64,000 nucleotides of DNA from assembly GCF_042654245.1 (NCBI RefSeq), contig NZ_JBHSGI010000002.1, forward strand, positions 744,001-808,000, given 5' to 3'. The position numbers and the translations under genes are program-made. Within the stretch, counting starts at the first letter, position 1. Each line of letters begins with the position of its first letter. Below are positions 25,484 to 34,423 of the stretch, piece by piece. Origin of the DNA: Seohaeicola_A nanhaiensis. GTDB lineage: Bacteria; Pseudomonadota; Alphaproteobacteria; Rhodobacterales; Rhodobacteraceae. A model generated the notes under the pieces. The model made no database searches. It worked only from the letters and a program-made list of their open reading frames with translations, and was not told the origin of the DNA.

Positions 25484-26398
25484 TTAATCAGGGGGATCTG
25501 CGGACGGTGCGGCCTGCGGGTCCGGGGGGCGATCCGGGGCGAAGCCGGCGGCGATCCAGTCGACGATGCGGCGCACCTCGGGTTGGGCGCCATGGACGTC
25601 GGACCAGGAGACGAAGAGATGCTCTTCGGGCGGGTCGGGGCTGCGCCAGAGCGGGGCCAAACGTTGCGCCTGAAGGTCATGGGCGACCAGATAGGACGGG
25701 GCGATGGCGACGCCGTGGCCGCCGATCGCCGCGTCGAGCGCGAGAGCGGAGCGGTCGAAGTTCAGGATCCGGTGGCGGGTGCGATGGCCGGTGGCGGCGA
25801 TGAGGCGTTCCCAGCGGCGGTGCGCGTCCTGCAGCAGGGGCAGCGTCAGCAGCGTTTCCAAGTCGAGCGGGCCGGCAGGGCGCGGGAAGCGGGGGCTGGC
25901 GACGGCGACGAGGCGGATCGGGGTCAGTGCCCTGGCGGTGCGGAAGGGGGTCGGGTCGGTGGACCGGCCCGGCCAGATCGCGATCTCGTTCCGGGCCAGA
26001 TCGCGGGAGAGGAGGCGGGTATGAACCTCGGTCGTGAGGGAGACGCGGGGAAAGCGGGCGGCGAAATCGGCCATCCGCGGCATCAGCCATTTCGCGGCTG
26101 TGGAAGATCCGAGGTGCAGGGTGACCTGCCCTGCCCCGGCGCCGAGGTCCTGCACCATCGCGTCGAGCGTGGTCATGGCCGCGTCGACGGCGGTGCGGCA
26201 GCGCTCGCCGGCGGAGGTGAGGGTGACGCCGCGCGCGTGGCGTTCGACCAGCACGACGCCGAGGTCGAGTTCGAGCTGTTTCAGCCGCTGCGAGACCGCG
26301 CCGCGGGTAAGGTTCAGCTCTTCGGCCGCGCGTTGCAGGTTGCCGTGGCGGGCGACGGCGGCGAAGATGTGCAGGGCGTTGAGGTTGATGCGGGTCAT
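25484..26398 (-). CDS. LysR-family transcriptional regulator (GcvA-like)
   Basis: The 304-residue protein has an N-terminal LysR winged helix (LNALHIFAAVARHGNLQRAAEELNLTRGAVSQRLKQLE) and a periplasmic-binding-like effector domain (about 95-290) with PMADFAARFPRVSL and DLARNEIAIWPG. The residue pattern resembles GcvA-type activators. It is divergent from the acetyltransferase gene at 26507, the likeliest target, with 108 bases between the starts. Confidence 0.9.
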   Translation of the reverse strand: MTRINLNALHIFAAVARHGNLQRAAEELNLTRGAVSQRLKQLELDLGVVLVERHARGVTLTSAGERCRTAVDAAMTTLDAMVQDLGAGAGQVTLHLGSSTAAKWLMPRMADFAARFPRVSLTTEVHTRLLSRDLARNEIAIWPGRSTDPTPFRTARALTPIRLVAVASPRFPRPAGPLDLETLLTLPLLQDAHRRWERLIAATGHRTRHRILNFDRSALALDAAIGGHGVAIAPSYLVAHDLQAQRLAPLWRSPDPPEEHLFVSWSDVHGAQPEVRRIVDWIAAGFAPDRPPDPQAAPSADPPD

Positions 26399-26506
26399 GC
26401 GGCGGGCCTGAGGCGTTAGATTTTCTGAACGCTGGAGCAGGAATCCTGCTTTGTCAAACCCCCGGCGGGGCCCGATACAGGGCGCAGGTCAGCAAGGAGC
26501 CGAAAG

Positions 26507-27499
26507 ATGCCAACCGTTCGTGCCGCCACACCCGAGGATATCCCCGCCCTTGTCGCGATCCTGATGCAGGACGCCGAGGCGCGCCATGCGGTGGATCCGA
26601 TCCTGTGGCGCATGGCCGGGGATGCGCCGGCGCAGGTCGAGGCGGCGCTGCGGGCGGCGCTGGGCGACGGTCCGCAGCCGGTGCGGCAGTTCTGGCGGCT
26701 GAGCGAGGAAGACGGGCGGGTGACGGGGGTGGTGCATGCGATGCTGCTGCCGGTGCCGCCGATCTATGCGGGGCGTCAGGGCGAGCCGGGGCTGATCCTG
26801 GCGGACAGCGCGGTGGTGCCGGGCGCGCCGGAGGGCACGGTCGATGCGCTGGTGGCGGCGGCGGAACAGGCGTTGCGGGAGGCCGGGGCGCGGATCCTGC
26901 TGGCCACGCATGTGACCGGGGCGGCGTGGCAGGCGGGGTTGCAGGCACGCGGCTATGCGGCGCTGACGCTGTATCTGTCGCGCTCCGATCCGGGGGATGC
27001 GGAGGCGTCGCCGGGGATCCGGGCGGCCGGGGCGGAGGATATCGCGGGCATCGTCGCGCTGGCGGCCGAGAACAAGCGGATCCTGTCGGAGATCGACCTC
27101 TTCTGGGAGCGCCATCCCGAGGCAGATGTGCGGTTCGCGGCCTGGATGAGGCGCAGTCTGACGCTGGGCGACCGGGACATGCTGGTGATGGGGCCGGAGG
27201 GGGAGCTGTCGGGCTATGCCATCGCACAGCCCGCGTCGCGGCTGCATTTCCCGCCGGCGCATGACATTCGCGGGACGGGGGTGATCGATGACTATTACCA
27301 CCGGGAGCTGGCGGATGTGGAGACGCTGGATGAAAGCGGGAGTGGCGCGACAGCGCTGTTGCGCGCTGCGGAGGCGGCCCTTGCCGCGCGCGGCGTCGGC
27401 GCGGTCTTCGTGGTCTGCCCGGCGGGGTGGCGGTCGAAGATCGCGATGCTGGAAGCGGCCGGGTACGAGACCGCGATGGTCTGGTCGATCAGGCGCTGA
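26507..27499 (+). CDS. GNAT-type N-acetyltransferase, two tandem domains
   Basis: The 330-residue protein looks like two GNAT folds in tandem. The first (residues about 1-150) has DIPALVAILMQDAEARH and VVPGAPEGTVDALVAAAEQAL; the second (about 165-330) has EDIAGIVALAAENKR and VTLGD-type strands ending in FVVCPAGWRSKIAMLEAAGYE. Acetyl-CoA-binding R/Q-x-x-G-x-G/A consensus is weak in both, so activity may be reduced. The substrate is unknown. It is divergent from a LysR regulator and converges on phaP. Confidence 0.75.
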   Translation: MPTVRAATPEDIPALVAILMQDAEARHAVDPILWRMAGDAPAQVEAALRAALGDGPQPVRQFWRLSEEDGRVTGVVHAMLLPVPPIYAGRQGEPGLILADSAVVPGAPEGTVDALVAAAEQALREAGARILLATHVTGAAWQAGLQARGYAALTLYLSRSDPGDAEASPGIRAAGAEDIAGIVALAAENKRILSEIDLFWERHPEADVRFAAWMRRSLTLGDRDMLVMGPEGELSGYAIAQPASRLHFPPAHDIRGTGVIDDYYHRELADVETLDESGSGATALLRAAEAALAARGVGAVFVVCPAGWRSKIAMLEAAGYETAMVWSIRR

Positions 27500-27511
27500 G
27501 CGGGGAGGCGC

Positions 27512-27542
27512 AAAAAGAAAGGGCGGACCTTTCGGTCCGCCC
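27512..27542 (-). terminator. Terminator of phaP
   Basis: A perfect 9-bp stem (27521-27529 with 27534-27542, loop TTTC) is followed on the minus strand by a tract of T residues (27512-27520). It lies 48 bases past the phaP stop. The same stem ends the convergent acetyltransferase transcript without a T tract. Confidence 0.85.
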
Positions 27543-27589
27543 GCGCGATTGTGCCGTTGGGAGGATTGGCACGAGTATCGCGTCATTCC

Positions 27590-28033
27590 TTAGTGAGCAG
27601 CGGCCTTCTTGGCAGCTGCGGTCGCGTCGGTGGTGGCTTTCTTGACCGCGGCGGTTGCGTCCTCGGTCAGGTCCTTGCCGGCTGCCATCATCAGTTCGAC
27701 GGTGTCCATCTGAACCTTCTTGGCGACTTCAGCGTAGGCAGCCATGTATTCGGCGGCAACTTCGGCCGAGGCGGAGGCGAAATCGCTCATTGCCTTGGCG
27801 TAGTCGGCGGGCTCGGACTTGGCCTTGGCCAGCTCGCCCAGCTTGGCGAGGGTGGACTTGGTCCATTTGGTCGAGATGTCAGCCGATTTCTCGGCGGCTT
27901 CCAGAGCGACGCCCGAGAGTTTCTCGTTCAGGGTGGCGGTGGTCTTGAACGCGCCTTCGAACGATTTGGTGTCGACGGGGAACGCGCCCATGAAGTCTTT
28001 CATGACGGTGGTGAAATCCTGAGTCTTGGCCAT
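27590..28033 (-). CDS. phaP: Phasin (polyhydroxyalkanoate granule-associated protein)
   Basis: The 147-residue amphipathic helical protein has the phasin pattern: no Cys or Trp-rich core, repeated Ala/Lys helices and a Lys-rich C-terminus (AAVKKATTDATAAAKKAAAH). Phasins coat PHB granules and limit their size. The ATG at 28033 is preferred because the upstream open frame lies in phaC. Two PhaR-type sites lie just before it (28095-28111 and 28125-28140), so it should be repressed by PhaR when granules are absent. Confidence 0.92.
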   Translation of the reverse strand: MAKTQDFTTVMKDFMGAFPVDTKSFEGAFKTTATLNEKLSGVALEAAEKSADISTKWTKSTLAKLGELAKAKSEPADYAKAMSDFASASAEVAAEYMAAYAEVAKKVQMDTVELMMAAGKDLTEDATAAVKKATTDATAAAKKAAAH

Positions 28034-28094
28034 TGTCGTTTTCCTCTTGTTCGGCGGGACCATCCCGCGCCGTGTTGTGCTGAGAGGAATATGC

Positions 28095-28111
28095 ATGCTG
28101 CGGCGCAGCAT
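28095..28111. promoter_or_regulatory. PhaR operator 1 upstream of phaP (ATGCTGC-GGC-GCAGCAT)
   Basis: A 7-bp perfect arm inverted repeat matches the CTGC-N3-4-GCAG recognition sequence reported for PhaR of Rhodobacter sphaeroides. It lies 62 bases upstream of the phaP start. Confidence 0.8.
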
Positions 28112-28124
28112 TTCAAGTCCTTCT

Positions 28125-28140
28125 TGCTGCAATGCAGCAT
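28125..28140. promoter_or_regulatory. PhaR operator 2 upstream of phaP (TGCTGC-AAT-GCAGCA)
   Basis: This is the second CTGC-N3-GCAG site, centred 29 bases from operator 1. The tandem arrangement suggests cooperative repression of phaP. Confidence 0.8.
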
Positions 28141-28161
28141 TATTTCTTTTTCCCTTCCCGG

Positions 28162-29967
28162 TCAGCCCTTTGGCTTGGCCTTCACATAGGTGCCGGGGGC
28201 GGGGGCCAGGGCGGGATGGTCCGAATCGCCTGGCGCGCGGGCCGGAATCTGGTTGCCCGAGCGCGTCTTGAGCCAGTCGTTCCAGCGCGGCCACCACGAG
28301 CCTTCGTGGAACTCCGCCCCGGCCAGCCAGTCGGCGGGGGCGAGGGTCATGTCGTCGTTGGTGTAATGGCCGTATTTGTTCTTGCTGGGCGGGTTGACGA
28401 TGCCGGCGATATGGCCCGACTGGGTCATGATGAAGGTGCGGTCCTTGCCGCCCATCTGCTGGACGCCGCGATAGCAGTCCTTCCAGGCGGCGATGTGGTC
28501 GGTCTCGCAGGCGATCGAGCAGACCGGCACGTCGACATCCGAGAGGCGCAGGGTGTGGCCCATCAGGTCGAAGCCGCCATCGGCCAGCTTGTTGCCCTGG
28601 CAGAGGCCGCGCAGATACTGCACCGCCATCTTGCCGGGCAGGTTGGTGCCGTCGCCGTTCCAGAACAGCAGGTCGAAGGCGGGGGGCGTTTCGCCCAGCA
28701 TGTAGCTGCGGATCGCCGGACCGTAGACCAGATCGTTGGAGCGCAGATACGAGAAGGTGCGCGCCATGATGTAGGAGCGCAGATAGCCCTTGGCCTGGAT
28801 CTCGGCCTCGATCCCGTCGATGAAATCGTCGCTGAGGAAGGGGGTGAATTCGCCCTGTTCCGAGAAATCGGTGAGCGCGGTGAAGAAGGTGGCGGACTTG
28901 ACGGTCTTGTCGCCCTTCTGTTTCAGCAGCGAGAGCACGAGGGCCAGCGTGGTGCCGGCGATGCAGTAGCCGACGGCGTTGACCTGCTTGACCTTGCAGA
29001 TCGACTTCACCTCGCGGAAGGCGGCGAGGTAGCCGTCCTCGATATAATCCTCCATGCCGACCTCGGCATGTTCGGGGCCGGGGTTCACCCAGCTGACCAC
29101 GAAGAGCGTGTAGCCCTGTTCGGTGATCCATTTGATCAGGCTGTTCTGGGCCTTCAGGTCCATGATGTAGAACTTGTTGATCCACGGCGGGAAGATCACG
29201 ATGGGGATCTCGTGCACCTTCTCGGTGGCGGGTTCGTACTGGATCAGCTCGATCATACGGTTGCGGTAGACCACCTGCCCCGGCGAGGTGGCGATGTTCT
29301 TGCCGAGTTCGAAGGCGGTTTCGTCGGCAAGGCGCACGACGAGTTCGCCGTTGTTCGCCTCGAGATCGTTGACGAGGTTTTCGAGCCCGGCGACCAGCGA
29401 CTGGCCGTCGGTGGCCAGCGCCTTTTCCAGCGCATCGGGGTTGGTGCCGAGGAAGTTGGTCGGCGCCATCAGGTCGACGATCTGGCGCGCGAAGTAGGTC
29501 AGGCGCTTTTTCTCCTTCGCGTCCATGTCCTCGACCGAGGCGACGGCATCCTGGATCGCCTTGGCGTTGATCAGGTATTGCTGCTTGATGAAGTTGAAGA
29601 AGGGATGCGTGTCCCAGAGCGGGTTCTTGAAGCGGGGATCCTTCGGGCCCGGATCCTCGGGCGCGGCGAGCAGGCCGCGGGCCAGCGCCTGCTGCGCCTC
29701 GGCGAAATGGGTGACGGTCTTGCCCCAATAGGCGACCTGCTGTTCGATGATCTTGGCCGGGTTGTTGATCGCCTCGTTCCAGTAGGCGGCGGCGGCATTG
29801 GCGAAAAGCTGTTGATTCGGGGCGTCGAGCGCCGGATTGTGCCCGCTCTTGTGGGCCATCACGTCCACAAGACGCTTGGACAATTCCTCAACTTTGCCAA
29901 GATTGGCAGTCAGACGTTCGAGGTGTTCCGTCGAAATCTGGGTGTTGTCATCTTGGCTGGTTGTCAT
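28162..29967 (-). CDS. phaC: Class I poly-beta-hydroxybutyrate synthase
   Basis: The 601-residue enzyme polymerises 3-hydroxyacyl-CoA into PHB. It shows the lipase-like box GYCIAG with catalytic Cys335, Asp490 in CETDH and His519 in SGHIAG. The N-terminal domain (about 1-200) and the alpha/beta core with YLRGLCQGN match class I synthases, which act without PhaE. Transcription is divergent from phaZ across a 125-bp gap containing one PhaR-type site. Confidence 0.96.
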   Translation of the reverse strand: MTTSQDDNTQISTEHLERLTANLGKVEELSKRLVDVMAHKSGHNPALDAPNQQLFANAAAAYWNEAINNPAKIIEQQVAYWGKTVTHFAEAQQALARGLLAAPEDPGPKDPRFKNPLWDTHPFFNFIKQQYLINAKAIQDAVASVEDMDAKEKKRLTYFARQIVDLMAPTNFLGTNPDALEKALATDGQSLVAGLENLVNDLEANNGELVVRLADETAFELGKNIATSPGQVVYRNRMIELIQYEPATEKVHEIPIVIFPPWINKFYIMDLKAQNSLIKWITEQGYTLFVVSWVNPGPEHAEVGMEDYIEDGYLAAFREVKSICKVKQVNAVGYCIAGTTLALVLSLLKQKGDKTVKSATFFTALTDFSEQGEFTPFLSDDFIDGIEAEIQAKGYLRSYIMARTFSYLRSNDLVYGPAIRSYMLGETPPAFDLLFWNGDGTNLPGKMAVQYLRGLCQGNKLADGGFDLMGHTLRLSDVDVPVCSIACETDHIAAWKDCYRGVQQMGGKDRTFIMTQSGHIAGIVNPPSKNKYGHYTNDDMTLAPADWLAGAEFHEGSWWPRWNDWLKTRSGNQIPARAPGDSDHPALAPAPGTYVKAKPKG

Positions 29968-29991
29968 CTTAACGATTACCTCGTAAATATG

Positions 29992-30002
29992 CTGCTACGC
30001 AG
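29992..30002. promoter_or_regulatory. PhaR-type site CTGC-TAC-GCAG in the phaC-phaZ divergent promoter
   Basis: This short inverted repeat is in the shared intergenic region of phaC and phaZ, of the same type as the two sites before phaP. It suggests PhaR also controls synthesis and depolymerisation genes. The arms are only 4 bp exact, so confidence is lower. Confidence 0.55.
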
Positions 30003-30092
30003 AATATCGTCGCCGCTTTCGGGAGGCAAAGCGACGAATGGTCCGGTGCGCGGGATCGTCCTGCGGGCTGTGACAAATCGCAGGAGACCCGA

Positions 30093-31364
30093 ATGCGCAT
30101 GATGTCATCCTATGATCTGATGGAGACGTTCCGCAACACAAACCAGTGGATGGGAGCGTCGGCCAAGGCTTTGGCGTCCTATCCGGCGCTGAGCATGGTG
30201 CCGCATCCCGCGGTGCAATGGATGGCGGCCTGGGGCGAAGTGACCGAACGGTCCTTCAAGCGGATGGTCGCCAAGCCCGACTGGGGCATCCGGACCTATA
30301 CCCATGAGGACGGCAAGGACCACCTGGTCGAGATCGACACGGTGCTGGAGCGCGACTTCGGCAACCTGATCCACTTCCGCGTGGTCGGGCGTCCGGTCCA
30401 GCCGCGCCGGGTGCTGCTGGTCGCGCCGATGTCGGGGCACTACGCCACCCTGCTGCGCTCGACGGTCAAGAGCCTGATCGTCAACTGCGAGGTCTATATC
30501 ACCGACTGGCACAACGCGCGCGACATTCCGGTGAGCGCGGGCAAGTTCGATGTCGAGGACTATACGCTGTATCTGGTCGACTTCATGCGCGAGCTGGGGC
30601 CGGACACACATGTGATCGCGGTCTGCCAGCCGGCGCCGCTGACGCTGGCGGCGACCGCCTATCTGGCCGAGGCCGATCCGGCCGCGCAGCCGCGGTCGCT
30701 GACGCTGATCGGCGGGCCGGTCGATCCGGACGCCACCCCCACCGACGTCACCGACTTTGGCCGGCGGGTGACGATGGGGCAGCTGGAACAGTCGATGATC
30801 CAGCGCGTCGGGTTCAAATACAAGGGCGTCGGGCGGGCCGTCTATCCGGGGCTGCTGCAGCTGGCGTCCTTCATGTCGATGAACGCGGAGCGCCACACGA
30901 CCGCCTTCAACGAGCAAATCCTGCGCGCCGCGCGGGGCGAGGCGGGCGACCACGACGCGCACAACCGGTTCTATGACGAATATCTGGCGGTCATGGACAT
31001 GACAGCCGAGTTCTACCTGTCGACGGTGGAGCGGATCTTCAAGAACCGCGAGATCGCGCGGAACGCCTTTGTCGTGGAGGGCAAGCCGGTCGATATCGGC
31101 AAGATCGACAGCGTGGCGGTGATGACGGTCGAGGGCGCGAAGGACGATATCTCCGCGCCGGGGCAGTGCATCGCGGCGCTGGGCCTGTGCACCGGGCTGG
31201 CGGACAGCAAGAAGGCCAGCCATCTGGAGCCGGGCGCGGGCCATTACGGCATCTTCGCCGGGAAATCCTGGCGCGACAACATCCGGCCGCTGGTGCTGAA
31301 CTTCATCGACGCCAACAGCGGCAAGCCGGCGACGCGCAAGGCCGCGAACAAGAACGCGGCCTGA
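30093..31364 (+). CDS. phaZ: Intracellular polyhydroxybutyrate depolymerase
   Basis: The 423-residue protein follows the intracellular PHB depolymerase (DepA/i-PHB) family: PAVQWMAAWGE, LVAPMSGHYATLLRSTV, ITDWHNARD, and nucleophile Cys178 in VCQPAPLTLAA, with Asp and His in GAKDDIS and GAGHYGIFAG. It breaks down native granules for carbon mobilisation. RBS GGAGA precedes the ATG. It is divergent from phaC, and a downstream gene starts five bases after its stop. Confidence 0.93.
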   Translation: MRMMSSYDLMETFRNTNQWMGASAKALASYPALSMVPHPAVQWMAAWGEVTERSFKRMVAKPDWGIRTYTHEDGKDHLVEIDTVLERDFGNLIHFRVVGRPVQPRRVLLVAPMSGHYATLLRSTVKSLIVNCEVYITDWHNARDIPVSAGKFDVEDYTLYLVDFMRELGPDTHVIAVCQPAPLTLAATAYLAEADPAAQPRSLTLIGGPVDPDATPTDVTDFGRRVTMGQLEQSMIQRVGFKYKGVGRAVYPGLLQLASFMSMNAERHTTAFNEQILRAARGEAGDHDAHNRFYDEYLAVMDMTAEFYLSTVERIFKNREIARNAFVVEGKPVDIGKIDSVAVMTVEGAKDDISAPGQCIAALGLCTGLADSKKASHLEPGAGHYGIFAGKSWRDNIRPLVLNFIDANSGKPATRKAANKNAA

Positions 31365-31368
31365 GATC

Positions 31369-31953
31369 ATGGCGGGCGGCCCGGGCGCATTTTCCTGCAC
31401 CTGTGGCCGCCTTGCCGGGACCATCGACGATCTGTCGCCTTCGGGCGGGACGCATATCGAGTGCTTCTGCGACAGCTGCCGGGCGTTTCAGGTTCACCTG
31501 GGCCACGGCGACCCGCGCCCCAACGGGGTGCATCTGTTCCAGACCTCGCCGGATGCGGTGCATTTCACGCGTGGGGCCGAAAACCTTGCGGTGCTGAAGC
31601 TGACACCCAAGGGGCCGCTGCGCTGGTATGCGGCCTGCTGCAATGCCCCGCTGTTCATCACGCTGCGCAAGCCCGGCCTGCCCTTTGCAACGCTGGTGGT
31701 CGACCGGCTGGCCGATCCGACGCAGGTGGGCAAGGTGCGCATGACGGCCTTCAAGCGCGGCAAGGACGGTCAGCAGCATCACAAGGGCGCGGGCGGCATG
31801 GCGCTGCGGCTGTTCCAGCGGATGGCGGCGGCGCGGCTGTCGGGGCGGTGGAAGCAGACGCCGTTCTTTGACATCGCGACCGGCGAACCGGTGGCACAGC
31901 CCCGCGTGCTGAGCCGCGAGGAACGCGCGGCGGCGATGGGTCAGGCCGGATAG
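31369..31953 (+). CDS. Cys-rich DUF6151/GFA-like protein
   Basis: The 194-residue protein begins CTCGRLAGTI and has CFCDSC (residues about 32-37) and WYAACCN (about 86-92), the spacing of a glutathione-dependent formaldehyde-activating (GFA/CENP-V-like) zinc fold. It lacks the other typical motifs, so I place it in a GFA-like, DUF6151-type group. The function is unknown. It lies five bases after phaZ and is probably co-transcribed. A C-terminal tail of 20 residues (SREERAAAMGQAG) is unstructured-looking. Confidence 0.7.
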   Translation: MAGGPGAFSCTCGRLAGTIDDLSPSGGTHIECFCDSCRAFQVHLGHGDPRPNGVHLFQTSPDAVHFTRGAENLAVLKLTPKGPLRWYAACCNAPLFITLRKPGLPFATLVVDRLADPTQVGKVRMTAFKRGKDGQQHHKGAGGMALRLFQRMAAARLSGRWKQTPFFDIATGEPVAQPRVLSREERAAAMGQAG

Positions 31954-32552
31954 CCGATGCCCCGGAAGGGCGGAAAATCGGCATAGGCCGCCTGCCGGTC
32001 GGGCAGCGGCGTGCCCGGCGCCTGCCCTGCGGCGATCAGCGTGCCGCGCGGGGCTATGTAGCTGTCGATCCGGCGCAGCGGCGTGGCGCGCCAGACCAGG
32101 TTGAAGGCGCAGAGTTTCGGGAAGAACCAGATCTCGGAATAGGCGAGGTGGTCGTGCAACCACCAGGCGAGGTGGCGCCAGTCCCTTCCTTCAGCATAGC
32201 GGTCGGCGAACCAGGGGATGACGACCGAGGCCCCTGCGATGGGGGCGCCCGGACGGTCCCATATGTGACATTCGAGCGGATTGTCGTTGCGCGCGCAGTT
32301 CAGGCGGTTGGCATTGCCATAGGCGTTGAGCGTCGGCGAGCGGTAGCCCGAGCGGATGGCGATGCGGCCGAAGGTCTCTTCCAGCGGGTCGAGCAGGGTT
32401 TCGCAAAGGGCGCGGCCGTGGGCGATGGTGCGGTCGGGGTCTTCGGGGATGTTGGGGATGCCGTGGAAGGCCGAGATTTCGGAGTGGAGGAAGTCGCGCA
32501 GGTAGAAGTGGCGCGAGAGGCGGGTGCGGCCCAGCGTCTCGAGGCTCCACAT
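31941..32552 (-). CDS. Peptidase M15-like protein (D-Ala-D-Ala carboxypeptidase fold)
   Basis: The 203-residue protein has features of the M15 (M15_3) family: FYLRDFLHSEISAFHGIPNIP, LLDPLEETFGRIAIRSGYRSPTLN, and LECHIWD where the family has SxHxxGxAxD. A zinc-ligand His is seen in ECHIW and others are not certain. No signal peptide is seen. The start is uncertain: the ATG at 32552 has AGGA 11 bases upstream, and a GTG at 32570 is also possible. It converges with, and overlaps by 13 bases, the GFA-like gene. Confidence 0.55.
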   Translation of the reverse strand: MWSLETLGRTRLSRHFYLRDFLHSEISAFHGIPNIPEDPDRTIAHGRALCETLLDPLEETFGRIAIRSGYRSPTLNAYGNANRLNCARNDNPLECHIWDRPGAPIAGASVVIPWFADRYAEGRDWRHLAWWLHDHLAYSEIWFFPKLCAFNLVWRATPLRRIDSYIAPRGTLIAAGQAPGTPLPDRQAAYADFPPFRGIGYPA

Positions 32553-32649
32553 GCTGGCGGGTGTCCTCACGGGTAGCCGTTCCAGCGGAATTCGCCTTTC
32601 GCAGACAGCGGCGCGCCGGGGGTGATCAGGCTGACGCGCTGCGCGAGGG

Positions 32650-33627
32650 CTAGTCGAGGTGGTTCTTCAGCCATGCGGTCATCTCCGTAACGGCAAGATC
32701 GGTCTGGCCGGGCGATTTTATGGCGCCCGCGACCACATGGGCATTGGGATCGTCGCCCGGCCCCATCGTGACCAGACGCACCGCCACGGGACCGCCCCAG
32801 CGCCGGGCGATGTCCTGCGTGAGATCGGGGCGGACGACGCGGTCTTCGGGCGAGAACCAGAACAGCGCCGGGATCGGGATGCGCGAGACGTCGAGTCCGC
32901 GCACCTCCTGCACCAGCGCCGCCATCGGCATGAGCGCGACGGAGGGATAGCTGGTGGTCCAGAACCGTGCCTCTTCGTCGCTGTCGGGGCGGGTGTCGCG
33001 GGTGCGGCCGGCGATGAGCGGCAGCCAGTGGCGCGCGGCGGGAAAGGTCAGCAGCGGCGCGGCGGCGCTGTTGATGCCGAAGTTGGGCGAGACAAGGACC
33101 ATGGCCACGACGTCCTGCGACATCACCGGGTCCATCGCGGCGGCGACGGCGAGGGTGGCCCCGGTGGAGGTGGCGACGATCACCACCTGTTCTCCGAGCA
33201 TGCGCGCGGCGGCCAGCGCCTCGGCGGTGTCGCGGGTCCAGTCGGCGATGGCGGGTTCGGCCATCGCGGGGCCGGTGCGGCCGTGGCCGGCGAGACGGGT
33301 GTAGACCAGATTGGCGCCCAGCGCCTGGGCGATCCGGTCGGGGACGGGGCGGATTTCCTCGGAACTGGCCGAGAAGCCGTGGAGGTAGACCACGACCACG
33401 CCGGTCTTTTCACCGGGCGCGCCGGCCCAGATCACGCGTTTCTCGGTGCCGGGCCGGATGTCGGGAACGGCGGCCTCGCGTGCGGCGAAATAGGCGGGCA
33501 CGTCTTCGGAGAACCGGGCGGGGTCGAATGCGGCGTGCAGCTCGACCGGTTCGTAGGGGCCGAAGATCCAGAGCAGGACGGCAGCGGCGGCGAGGATCGC
33601 GAGCAGGCGGGCCGCCGTGCGTTTCAT
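32650..33627 (-). CDS. Membrane-anchored alpha/beta hydrolase
   Basis: The 325-residue protein has an N-terminal membrane anchor or signal (residues about 3-22, RTAARLLAILAAAAVLLWIF) and an alpha/beta hydrolase domain: VVYLHGFSASSEE and the nucleophile elbow ATSTGATLA (GxSxG-like with TSTG). Asp and His would lie in SPEDRVVR and NAHVVAG. Its start overlaps the stop of the next upstream hydrolase gene by four bases (ATGA), so the two are co-translated. The substrate is unknown. The ATG at 33627 is preferred over a further upstream frame. Confidence 0.8.
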   Translation of the reverse strand: MKRTAARLLAILAAAAVLLWIFGPYEPVELHAAFDPARFSEDVPAYFAAREAAVPDIRPGTEKRVIWAGAPGEKTGVVVVYLHGFSASSEEIRPVPDRIAQALGANLVYTRLAGHGRTGPAMAEPAIADWTRDTAEALAAARMLGEQVVIVATSTGATLAVAAAMDPVMSQDVVAMVLVSPNFGINSAAAPLLTFPAARHWLPLIAGRTRDTRPDSDEEARFWTTSYPSVALMPMAALVQEVRGLDVSRIPIPALFWFSPEDRVVRPDLTQDIARRWGGPVAVRLVTMGPGDDPNAHVVAGAIKSPGQTDLAVTEMTAWLKNHLD

Positions 33628-34361
33628 CCGGCGAGCTCGGCGACCGCGGCTTCGATCAGCGCAAGGCAAGGGCCGTCGGAAAAGCGGTGATCGGCGTCCT
33701 TGACCAGCGTGAGGCGCATGTCGGGACAGTCGGCGTGGTTCAGCAGGCGCAGGGCGGTTTCGGTGCTGACGGCGGTGTCGGCGGTGCCCTGCAGGCAGCG
33801 CACGGGGAAGGGCAGCGGCAGGGGATCGCGCAGGACGAGGTGGGCGCGGCCGTCCTCGACCATGCGGGCCGTGACGACATAGGGCTCCATATAGTCGGAG
33901 GGGAGTTCGACGCGGCCCGTTGTTTCAAGCTGCGCCTTCTGGGCGTCGGTGAAGGAGGCCCACCAGCCGTCCTCGGTGAAATCGGGCGCGGCGGCGACGG
34001 TGACAAGACCCCGGATGCGGCCGGGCCGGGCGCGGGCCAGCAGCAGCGACTGCCAGCCGCCCATGGACGAGCCGACGACGACCAGCGGGCCTTCGGTCAG
34101 CGCGTCGATGGCGGCGAGCGTGTCCTGGTGCCAGTCGCCGATGCAGCCGTCCTCGAAGCTGCCGCCGCTTTGACCGTGGCCGGAGTAGTCGAAGCGCAGG
34201 AAGGCGCGGCCCTGCCCCCGCGCCCAGGTGTCGAGATGGACGGCCTTGGTGCCTTCCATGTCGGACTTGAGCCCGCCGAGGAAGACGACGGTCGGCCCGC
34301 CCCCGGCCACGCGGTTATAGGCGATGCGGCGGCCCTGGGGGGTGTCGAGATAGGCGGTCAT
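33624..34361 (-). CDS. Alpha/beta hydrolase, ABHD10-like
   Basis: The 245-residue cytoplasmic hydrolase shows VVFLGGLKSDMEGTKA, LRFDYSGHGQSGG and the nucleophile elbow VGSSMGGWQSLL, with Asp in LQGTADTAV and His in DADHRFS. The GGLKSDMxGTKA motif is characteristic of the bacterial relatives of mammalian ABHD10 (acyl-protein/acyl-glucuronide thioesterase-like). It is the first gene of a pair with the membrane-anchored hydrolase (4-base overlap). Confidence 0.85.
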   Translation of the reverse strand: MTAYLDTPQGRRIAYNRVAGGGPTVVFLGGLKSDMEGTKAVHLDTWARGQGRAFLRFDYSGHGQSGGSFEDGCIGDWHQDTLAAIDALTEGPLVVVGSSMGGWQSLLLARARPGRIRGLVTVAAAPDFTEDGWWASFTDAQKAQLETTGRVELPSDYMEPYVVTARMVEDGRAHLVLRDPLPLPFPVRCLQGTADTAVSTETALRLLNHADCPDMRLTLVKDADHRFSDGPCLALIEAAVAELAG

Positions 34362-34423
34362 GCGCGGCTCCGGTATTCGGCGCGACTAGACCACGCCGCC
34401 CGCCTTCCGGCAAGCAGGGATGC

